Part shown: positions 40,964-48,277 of the stretch, piece after piece
Numbering within the stretch: position 1 is the stretch's first letter
Layout: each line of letters opens with the position of its first letter
DNA from: DASPKT01 sp035626475
GTDB lineage: Bacteria > Pseudomonadota > Alphaproteobacteria > Azospirillales > Azospirillaceae
NCBI GenBank assembly: GCA_035626475.1
Contig: DASPNP010000022.1
Location: forward strand, 124,001-188,000
Direction of reading: 5' to 3'
DNA length: 64,000 nt
Translations under genes and position numbers: made by a program
The notes under the pieces: model-generated
Seen by the model: the letters and a program-made list of their open reading frames with translations, nothing else
What the model was told of the DNA's origin: nothing
Databases searched by the model: none

Positions 40964-42310
40964 ATGTCGCTGGTCACGCTCTCGTCCAAACCGCTCATCG
41001 AGCATCTGCCGACCGCCAAGTCGGTCGAGACGAGCTATCGCCGTCAGATGATGGCCGGCATCGTCCTCATCGGCGCGGTGTTCGGCGGCATCGGCGGCTG
41101 GTCCGCCGTCGCCGAGCTTTCGAGCGCGGCGGTCGCCCCCGGCCAGATCATGGTCTCCTCCTCCCGCCAGCAGGTGCAGAGCCTGGAGGGCGGCATCGTC
41201 GCCGAGCTCCTGGTGAAGGACGGCGCCCTGGTGAAGGAGGGCGACGTTCTGGTGCGCCTCGACATCACCCAGGCGCAGAGCCAGGCCGCCGTGCTGCAGG
41301 CGCAGAGCGACACCTACGCCGCCGCCCTGGCCCGGCTTCGCGCCGAGCGCGACGGGTCCGAGGCGATCGCCTTCCCGGCGGACCTGTTGGCCCGCCAGAC
41401 CGAACCGGCGGTGGCCGACGTCATCGCCAACCAGACCGCGACCTTCAACGCCCGCAAGGCGACCATCGAGGGCCAGACCAGCATCCTGCAGCAGCGCATC
41501 ACCCAGCTGAAGAAGCAGCGCGACGGCCTGGTCTCGCAGTCCGAGGCCCAGCAGCGCCAGATCGCGCTGATCGAGGACGAGCTGAAGGGCCTTCGCGACC
41601 TCTTCCAGAAGGGCTACGCGTCCCGCACCCGCATCCTGGCCCTGGAGCGTGAGAGCGAGCGCATCCGCGGCGAGCGCGGCGAGATCCTGGGCAACATCGC
41701 CCGCACCACCGAGGCCGTCGGCGAGGCCGAGCTGCAGATCCTGCAGCAGAAGAAGTCCTTCCAGGAGGAGGTCGCCTCGCAGCTGACCGAGATGCAGGCG
41801 CGCCTTTCGGACGCCACCGAGAAGCTGGTCGCCGCCAAGGACGTGCTCGCCCGCCGCGAGCTGCGCGCGCCGCGCGACGGCTATGTGCAGGGCCTCTCCG
41901 CGCACACGGTCGGCGGCGTCATCCCGGCCGGCCGCACGGTGCTGGAGGTGATCCCCACCAATGACGAGCTGGTGGTCGAGGCGATGCTGCAGCCGCTGGA
42001 CATCGACAACGTCAAGGTCGGCCAGCTCGCCGACATCCGCCTGAGCGCGCTGTCCAGCCGGACGACGCCGGTGCTGGAGGGCGAGGTGGTCACCGTCTCG
42101 GCCGACGCCTTCACCGACGAGCGCACGGGCGCGACCTACTACAAGGCAAAGGTGAAGGTGCCGAAGGAGCAGCTGGCGTTGCTGAACGGTCAGAACCTTC
42201 ACCCGGGCATGCCGGCCGAGGTCATGATCAAGACCGGCGACCGCACCGCGCTCCATTACATGATCTCGCCCCTGACGGACGTCTGGGCGAAGTCCTTCCG
42301 CGAACACTGA
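40964..42310 (+). CDS. type I secretion membrane-fusion protein, HlyD family
   Basis: A 448-residue protein starting at MSLVTLSSKPLIEH; an in-frame ATG 17 codons earlier looks non-native. One membrane span lies at residues about 25-50 (MMAGIVLIGAVFGGIGGW). QSLEGGIVAELLVKDGALVKEGD is the first half of the lipoyl-like motif, followed by a long periplasmic coiled coil (residues about 120-290). RELRAPRDGYVQGL and VLEVIPTNDELVVEAMLQP close the barrel. This is the usual PrtE/HlyD layout. It bridges the ABC transporter to the outer-membrane channel. It is 9 bp upstream of the sapC-like gene. Confidence 0.95.
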   Translation: MSLVTLSSKPLIEHLPTAKSVETSYRRQMMAGIVLIGAVFGGIGGWSAVAELSSAAVAPGQIMVSSSRQQVQSLEGGIVAELLVKDGALVKEGDVLVRLDITQAQSQAAVLQAQSDTYAAALARLRAERDGSEAIAFPADLLARQTEPAVADVIANQTATFNARKATIEGQTSILQQRITQLKKQRDGLVSQSEAQQRQIALIEDELKGLRDLFQKGYASRTRILALERESERIRGERGEILGNIARTTEAVGEAELQILQQKKSFQEEVASQLTEMQARLSDATEKLVAAKDVLARRELRAPRDGYVQGLSAHTVGGVIPAGRTVLEVIPTNDELVVEAMLQPLDIDNVKVGQLADIRLSALSSRTTPVLEGEVVTVSADAFTDERTGATYYKAKVKVPKEQLALLNGQNLHPGMPAEVMIKTGDRTALHYMISPLTDVWAKSFREH

Positions 42311-42318
42311 GCCGATCC

Positions 42319-43047
42319 GTGGCCGCGCAAGACCAGACCATCACCAAAGACAAGGACAAGACAGTGCCTTTCGCCCTCGAGAAGCTCGACCAAGGACGCC
42401 ACGGGCACCTCCGCCGCCGGGCGGTGGAGGACTACCGCTTCGCCGCTGAGTTCTCGACCGTTCCGGTCGCGGCGGTGGAGATGGTCGAGGCCGCGCGCAC
42501 GCTGCCGGTCGTCTTCATCGGCGCGGACAATCCGCTGCCGCACGTGGTCCTCGGCCTGGAGCCGCAGTCAAACGCCATGGTCGGCCGCGACGGCGCCTGG
42601 CGCGCCGGTTACGTGCCCGCCGCGCTCCGGCACTACCCGCTGGCGCTGGTCCCCGGCGACAACGGCGCGCCCGCGGTCGGCATCGATGCCGCCGCCACTG
42701 TCCTCGGTGACGAGGGACACGCCCTTTTCGGTACCGACGGTTCTCACAGCGACTATGTTCGCCAGACCGTCGATTTCATGACCAAGCTGGTGGCCGAGTA
42801 CGAGGTGACGCGCAAGGCCCTTGGCCAAGTCGTCGCCGCCGGCCTCCTGGTGCAGCGCCAAGCCCAGATCCGGGTTGCCGGATCCGAGCAGCCGCGCGGC
42901 ATCAACTACTGGGCGGTGGATGTCGAAAGGCTCCACGCCCTGCCCGACGCGACGCTGGCGGCATGGGTCCGCGACCACACAATGGCGCTGATTCATTCCC
43001 ATCTGGGTTCGCAGGGCAACTTCGCCCGGCTCGCTTCCCAGGGATGA
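42319..43047 (+). CDS. sapC: SapC-family protein
   Basis: A 242-residue protein of the SapC family, named from the Campylobacter fetus S-layer export locus, where the gene sits with the type I secretion genes; its biochemical role is unknown. DYRFAAEFSTVPVAAVEMVEA, ALRHYPLALVPG and GTDGSHSDYVRQTVDFMTKL fit the family pattern. The start is a GTG after a short gap from the fusion protein; a second GTG at 42364 (VPFALEKL) is also possible. Its position before a giant RTX protein matches the S-layer interpretation. No signal peptide is visible. Confidence 0.85.
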   Translation: MAAQDQTITKDKDKTVPFALEKLDQGRHGHLRRRAVEDYRFAAEFSTVPVAAVEMVEAARTLPVVFIGADNPLPHVVLGLEPQSNAMVGRDGAWRAGYVPAALRHYPLALVPGDNGAPAVGIDAAATVLGDEGHALFGTDGSHSDYVRQTVDFMTKLVAEYEVTRKALGQVVAAGLLVQRQAQIRVAGSEQPRGINYWAVDVERLHALPDATLAAWVRDHTMALIHSHLGSQGNFARLASQG

Positions 43048-43059
43048 GGCGGACGGAAA

Positions 43060-43095
43060 AGGGGCCAATTATGTTGGTAAAAAAGCCCCTCTTTT
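43060..43095 (+). terminator. candidate terminator or attenuator before the surface-layer gene
   Basis: AGGGGC (43060-43065) pairs with GCCCCT (43085-43090) and is followed by a short T-run (43092-43095). The loop is long at 19 bases. It lies just after the sapC stop and could separate the export operon from the strongly expressed gene that follows. Confidence 0.4.
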
Positions 43096-43110
43096 GTGGC
43101 AACAGACCGC

Positions 43111-43139
43111 TTGTTGTACCCAAACTGTTGTGTTATCCA
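43111..43139 (+). promoter_or_regulatory. candidate promoter of the surface-layer gene
   Basis: TTGTTG and TATCCA are separated by exactly 17 bp in an unusually AT-rich 284-bp gap. Transcription from here would give a leader of about 185 nt before the gene at 43332, which has a GGGG ribosome site. Matches to consensus are moderate. Confidence 0.35.
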
Positions 43140-43331
43140 GCCAAGTGTGCCGGTGGGCCATCATGGTTCATGACAGCAGGGATAAGCAGGCGTGCCTGAA
43201 GCGCTTGAAGTTCTCTCTATCCAGTAAGTGGGGGCGACCGGAAACGGCGCTCTGCGTAAAAGCAAAGTCCAAAGTACCAGGCCGGCAACGGCCGACTCCA
43301 AACTCGGAACGAATGGAATAGGGGTTAACTA

Positions 43332-46300
43332 ATGTCGACGCAGGATCTTCTGCTCCAGCAGTCCAACGGAAATCTCCTCGCGTGGGAAGTTTCCGCTGGC
43401 TCCTCGGGCTTCACCCAGCTCTTCCAGCTCGCCAGCACGCAGTCCATCGGCGCCGTCGGCGACGTGAACGGCGACGGCCGCGCTGACCTGTACATCAACA
43501 GCTCCGCCGGCAACCCGCTCCTGTGGGTCAACGGCGGCATCGGCGGCACCAGCTTCTTCTCGGCGCCGGTCGCCGGGACCGTGCTGGCGATCGCGGACAT
43601 CTCGGGCGCCACCGGCGGCGAGATCATCACCCGCGACGGCACCAACATCCGCTCCTACTCGGTCGGCACCAACGGCGCGCTGACCCAGAACTTCTCGAGC
43701 GGCACCACCCCGTTCCTGGCCGGCGTCGCCGCCGACACCCAGGTCTTCGCGGGTGACATCGTCGCCGGCGGCAAGTCCGAGCTGGTCTTCGTGACCGCTT
43801 CGGGCGCCTCGCTGTACTACAACGGCACGACCTTCACCGATCTGCCGAACACCACCACCGGCATCAGCGTCGTCGGCGTCGCCGACCTGGGCTTCGGCTC
43901 GGGCGCCGAGATCCTGTACCGCAACACCAACATCGCTGGCTCGCTGGACGGCTACTTCGTCTACAACGCGACCACGAAGACCTTCACCGACGTCGTCGGC
44001 ATCACGAAGGGCTACAACGTCATCGGCCTGCAGGACGTCACCGGCGACGGCGTCGCCGAGATGATCGTCAGCAACGGCACGCAGACGCTGACCTTCAACA
44101 CTGTCTCGAAGGCTTTCGAGAACGACCTGACCGGCGTCGCCAACGCTTCGGGCATCACCGTCCGCGGCTTCGGCAACTTCAACGGCACCGTCACCCCGAC
44201 CTTCTCGCTCGAGCAGAGCGACAACCAGGTGAAGGAAGGCTCTTCCATCACCTACACCGTGAAGGCGACCGCTCCGGTCTCGAAGGACACCACCTTCACC
44301 TTCACGACCACGGGCGACACCATCGGTGACACCGTCGAGAAGGCCTCGGGCTCCGACCTGACCCCGGCCTCCGGCACCGTCACGATCAAGGCCGGCCAGA
44401 CCTCGGCCACCTTCACCGTGACCGCCACGACCGACGCCGCCAACGAGTCGCTGGAGGGCTTCAAGCTCACGCTGCTCGACAACAACCTGAAGTCGGTCGG
44501 CACCGCTGTCGCCATCATCACCGACAACTCCCAGTCGACCGGCCAGACGCTGACGCTGACCACCGGCGTCAACCAGCTGACCGGCGGCGCGGGCTCCGAC
44601 ACGTTCGACGCCTCCTCGGCCAACTCGCTGCAGACCGCCGACGTCCTGACGGGCGGCGCCGGCACCGACAGCCTCAATGCCCTGTTCAACGTCGCCAGCA
44701 CCGTTCGCCCGACGATGACCAGCGTTGAGGACATCACGCTGACCAACACGCAGGCGGTGACCTTCGACCTGACGAACTCGCAGGGCGTGACCGCCGTGCG
44801 CAGCCAGTTCGCCACGGCCGACCTGACCGTGCTCGCCATCAGCGACGCCAAGACGACGCTCGAGGCGATCAGCGGCGGCACCGACACCGGCACCGACATC
44901 GAGTTCCGCTTCGCCAACGCTGCGCTGGCCGGCACCGCCGACAACGCCACGCTGCAGGTGAACGGCTTCGGTGACGGCACCGGCACCGCCGAGACGATCA
45001 ACGTCGCGCCCGGCACCGGCTCGAACAGCTTCGAGACGCTGACCATCAACGCCACCGGCGGCAACAGCAACTTCACGCTGAACGGCGCCGGCGGGGCCAC
45101 CTCGGTCGCCTTCACCGGCGACGCGAACGCCACCGTCACGGGTCTGGACACGCTGGGTGTCAGCAATGTCGACGCCTCCAAGGCGACCGGCAACCTGTCC
45201 TTCGCCCTGACCAACGCCACCGCCACCCTGAGCGGCTCCACCGCCGTCGGCGGCGCGGGCAACGACACGATCACGGCCGGCAATGGCAACGACAACCTGA
45301 ACGGCGGCGCGGGCAATGACCGCTTCGTGTTCGGCACCACCCTGACCGCGGACGACACGGTCAACGGCGGCAACGGCACGGACACCATCTCGCTGTCGGG
45401 CACCGTCGCTGACAGCGCCTTCACCAACGTGACCGCCACCGGCCGCCTGCTGGCATCGGCGACCACGAACCTGACGCTGGGCAAGGAAGCCAAGGAAGCG
45501 ACGATCAGCCGCTTCACGACCTTCGCGCAGACGGCCGAGACCGACGTCGCTGACACCGTGTCCGTCGGCAGCGGCTTCGACGGCAGCGCCCTGACCGTGA
45601 TCCTGAACAAGGGCAAGGTCAGCGTCGACGCCTCGGCCAGCACCACCTCGCTGAACGTCTCGGGCGCCGCCGCCACCTTCACCGCCGCCGACACGCTGAA
45701 GGGCGGCACCGGCGACGCCGACACCATCACCATCTCGGCCGACAATGACGGCACGGGCGCGGTGCTGAGCGGCGCGACGGGCTTCGAGAAGATCGTCGTG
45801 GCCGCCAACGCCACCACGGCCGACCAGGACGCCAAGATCTCGCTGGGTGCCGACACCTTCATCGCGGCGGACAAGACCCTCGTGGTCGACGCCACCGCGC
45901 TGACCAACTCGGCCGCCACGGTGAACTTCTCGGCCTCCGACATCTCGACCGACACCAAGTCGGTGAGCGTGACCGGCGGCGCCGGCGGTGACACCCTCAC
46001 CGGCGGTGCGGGCTCCGACACCATCTCCGGTGGCGCGGGCGCCGACAGCCTGGTGGGCGGCGGTCTCAACGACGTCCTGCAGGGCGGCGCTGGTGCCGAC
46101 ACCATCAACGGCGGCGCGGGTGCGGAGAGCATCGACGGCGGCGCGGGCAACGACCGCATCGTCTTCGGCTCGGGCGAGTTCACCTCGGCCGACACCGTGA
46201 ACGGCGGTGGCGACACCGACACGCTGGCGGTTGCCGGCACCGTTGCCGACAGCGCCTTCACCAACGTGACCAACGTCGGTCGCCTGGTGACCACCGCTGC

Positions 46301-48134
46301 CGGTGCGGTCCTGACGCTGGACGCCAAGGCCGCGGCCACCATCACCCGGGTGACCAGCTTCGCCGAGTCGGCCGAGACCAACGCGACCGACACGATCGAC
46401 GTCACCAGCGGCTTCGACGGCAAGGCGCTGACCTTCGTCGCCAGCGTCGGTAAGGTCGACTTCGACGCCTCGACCAGCACGGTCACCGTGACGGCTTCGG
46501 GCGCCGCCGCCACCTTCACCGCCGACGACACGATCAAGGGCGGCAAGGGCACCGACGACGTGCTCTCCATCACTGCCGACGACGACGGCACTGGCGCCGT
46601 CCTGACGGCCGTGTCGGGCTTCGAGAAGATCGTCGTGAATGCGAACAGCACCACGGCCGCTTTCGACGCCAAGATCGACCTGGGTGCCGACACCTTCATC
46701 GCCGCCAACAAGACCCTGACGGTCGACGGTACGGCGCTGACGGATGCCGGTGCGGTCCTGACCTTCGACGCCGGCGACATCGCCACGGCCACCAAGTCGG
46801 TGAACGTGACCGGTGGTGCGGGCAATGACGTCCTGACCGGCGGCGCCGGCAATGACTCGGTGACCGGCGGCGCTGGCAACGACGTCATCAACGGCGGCTC
46901 GGGCTCCGACGTCCTCGACGGCGGCGCTGGTGCCGACCAGATCACCCTGGGCGCCGGCGACGACAAGGTCACCGGTGGCGAGGGCAACGACACGCTGGTC
47001 GCGGGCACCAACCTCGACACGCTGGACAGCATCGATGGCGGCGCCGGTACGGACCGTCTGCGGGCTGAGGGCACCCTCACCGACAGCCAGTTCAACTCGG
47101 TGACCAACGTCGAGCGCCTGGAGCTGACCGCCGCTTCCACCCTGACGCTGAACAGCCGCGTTCTGGCTGCCGGCATCACCCGGGTGACGAGCTCGGCCGC
47201 TGGCAACGAGACGCTGGCCAACGACGTGATCACGGTCCAGTCGGCCTGGAACGGCCAGACCCTGAACTACTTCGCCAACGTCGGTAAGGTGAACTTCGAC
47301 GCCTCGGGCAGCACCGTCACGGTGAATGCCACGGGCGACGCGGCCACCTTCACCGCCGCCGACACGATCAAGGGCGGCACCGGCACCGGTGACACCCTGA
47401 CGATCACCGCCGACAACAACGGCACTGGCGCTGTGCTCAACCTCCTGACCGGGTTCGAGAAGATCGTCGTGGCTGCCAACACCACGGCTACTCACGACGC
47501 CAAGATCGACCTGAACTCCGACAACGTCATCGCCGCCGACAAGACCCTCACGGTCGACGCGACTGCCCTGACGAATGCCGGCGCGACGGTCTACTTCGAC
47601 GCTAGCGACATCAACACCGCCACGAAGACCCTGTCGATCACCGGCGGTTCGGGTAACGACACGCTCATCGGCGGTGCCGGTACCGACACCATCGTCGGTG
47701 GTGCGGGTGCCGACAGCATCGACGGCGACGGCGGTGCTGACAGCCTGACGGGTGGCGCTGGTGACGACAGCTTCCTTGTCTCGATTACGACGAACAAGTT
47801 CACCTTCGACACGGTCACCGACATCGCTGCCGGTGATAAGATCACCGGTGACTGGGAGAGCGCTGTCGCTGAGACCTTCGAAGGCCGCATCACCCTGTCG
47901 GGTGCGGCGGGCTTCAGCGACTACCTCGATGCCGCGGCCGCCGGTGACGGCAGCAACGATGCTCGGGTGTCCTGGTTCCAGTTCAACGGCGACACCTATG
48001 TGGTGATCGACGAGGGTGCTGGTGCCACCTACGCCGTGGCGACCGACTCGGTCATCCGCCTCGCCGGCCTCTTCGACCTCTCCGGGTCGTCGATCGCCAA
48101 CGACGCGCTGACCATCGGCTTCCCGGCCGGCTAA
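43332..48134 (+). CDS. 1600-residue RTX / S-layer-like surface protein
   Basis: Codon choice is strongly biased to C-ending codons, as in very abundant proteins. There is no signal peptide. Residues 1-280 hold FG-GAP-like repeats (GAVGDVNGDGRADLYINSS, GLQDVTGDGVAEMIVSN). About 295-400 is a Calx-beta-like domain (SLEQSDNQVKEGSSITYTV). From 415 follow RTX calcium repeats (GGAGSDT, GGAGNDT), then three tandem repeats of about 278 residues starting near 675, 954 and 1232. The last about 120 residues (DTVTDIAAGDKITGDW...) resemble C-terminal type I secretion regions of RsaA-like S-layer proteins. The exporter genes lie upstream. It is probably the main surface-layer or adhesin protein of the cell. 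Confidence 0.9.
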   Translation: MSTQDLLLQQSNGNLLAWEVSAGSSGFTQLFQLASTQSIGAVGDVNGDGRADLYINSSAGNPLLWVNGGIGGTSFFSAPVAGTVLAIADISGATGGEIITRDGTNIRSYSVGTNGALTQNFSSGTTPFLAGVAADTQVFAGDIVAGGKSELVFVTASGASLYYNGTTFTDLPNTTTGISVVGVADLGFGSGAEILYRNTNIAGSLDGYFVYNATTKTFTDVVGITKGYNVIGLQDVTGDGVAEMIVSNGTQTLTFNTVSKAFENDLTGVANASGITVRGFGNFNGTVTPTFSLEQSDNQVKEGSSITYTVKATAPVSKDTTFTFTTTGDTIGDTVEKASGSDLTPASGTVTIKAGQTSATFTVTATTDAANESLEGFKLTLLDNNLKSVGTAVAIITDNSQSTGQTLTLTTGVNQLTGGAGSDTFDASSANSLQTADVLTGGAGTDSLNALFNVASTVRPTMTSVEDITLTNTQAVTFDLTNSQGVTAVRSQFATADLTVLAISDAKTTLEAISGGTDTGTDIEFRFANAALAGTADNATLQVNGFGDGTGTAETINVAPGTGSNSFETLTINATGGNSNFTLNGAGGATSVAFTGDANATVTGLDTLGVSNVDASKATGNLSFALTNATATLSGSTAVGGAGNDTITAGNGNDNLNGGAGNDRFVFGTTLTADDTVNGGNGTDTISLSGTVADSAFTNVTATGRLLASATTNLTLGKEAKEATISRFTTFAQTAETDVADTVSVGSGFDGSALTVILNKGKVSVDASASTTSLNVSGAAATFTAADTLKGGTGDADTITISADNDGTGAVLSGATGFEKIVVAANATTADQDAKISLGADTFIAADKTLVVDATALTNSAATVNFSASDISTDTKSVSVTGGAGGDTLTGGAGSDTISGGAGADSLVGGGLNDVLQGGAGADTINGGAGAESIDGGAGNDRIVFGSGEFTSADTVNGGGDTDTLAVAGTVADSAFTNVTNVGRLVTTAAGAVLTLDAKAAATITRVTSFAESAETNATDTIDVTSGFDGKALTFVASVGKVDFDASTSTVTVTASGAAATFTADDTIKGGKGTDDVLSITADDDGTGAVLTAVSGFEKIVVNANSTTAAFDAKIDLGADTFIAANKTLTVDGTALTDAGAVLTFDAGDIATATKSVNVTGGAGNDVLTGGAGNDSVTGGAGNDVINGGSGSDVLDGGAGADQITLGAGDDKVTGGEGNDTLVAGTNLDTLDSIDGGAGTDRLRAEGTLTDSQFNSVTNVERLELTAASTLTLNSRVLAAGITRVTSSAAGNETLANDVITVQSAWNGQTLNYFANVGKVNFDASGSTVTVNATGDAATFTAADTIKGGTGTGDTLTITADNNGTGAVLNLLTGFEKIVVAANTTATHDAKIDLNSDNVIAADKTLTVDATALTNAGATVYFDASDINTATKTLSITGGSGNDTLIGGAGTDTIVGGAGADSIDGDGGADSLTGGAGDDSFLVSITTNKFTFDTVTDIAAGDKITGDWESAVAETFEGRITLSGAAGFSDYLDAAAAGDGSNDARVSWFQFNGDTYVVIDEGAGATYAVATDSVIRLAGLFDLSGSSIANDALTIGFPAG
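45355..47790 (+). repeat. three long tandem repeats within the surface-layer gene
   Basis: Units of about 835 bp (45355-46190, 46191-47023, 47024-47790) encode related sequences. Each opens with Asp-Thr/Ser-Val/Ile-Asn/Asp-Gly-Gly, contains GTVADSAFTNVT or its variant, ASGAAATFTA, NDGTGAVL, GFEKIVV and DATALTN, and closes with a block of RTX nonapeptides. Protein identity is clear while DNA has diverged, so the duplication is old. Confidence 0.85.
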
Positions 48135-48162
48135 TCTCCAGCACGTCGCTGGTGTGAGTACG

Positions 48163-48195
48163 GACCCCCCGCCTTCGGGCGGGGGGTCTTTTTTT
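48163..48195 (+). terminator. factor-independent terminator of the surface-layer gene
   Basis: GACCCCCCGCC (48163-48173) pairs over 11 bp with GGCGGGGGGTC (48178-48188) across a TTCG tetraloop, followed by seven T residues. This is a textbook strong terminator about 30 bp after the stop codon. Confidence 0.95.
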
Positions 48196-48232
48196 GTGCC
48201 AAGGGCAAGGGGGACGGCGTGCGCGGGGCGCT

Positions 48233-48261
48233 TTGCTCCCGCCGGTCCCGCGTGTTATTCC
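48233..48261 (+). promoter_or_regulatory. candidate promoter of the OGT-like gene
   Basis: TTGCTC and TATTCC are 17 bp apart, just after the terminator and about 20-70 bp before the possible starts of the next gene. The match to a sigma-70 consensus is partial. Confidence 0.35.
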
Positions 48262-48277
48262 GCACTAGTCCAATCTG

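Noticed and set aside
43329..47495. A 1388-codon open frame on the minus strand
   Set aside because: It is antisense to the surface-layer gene. The open frame results from the strong codon bias and GC-rich repeats; its translation is low-complexity and lacks domains or a ribosome site.
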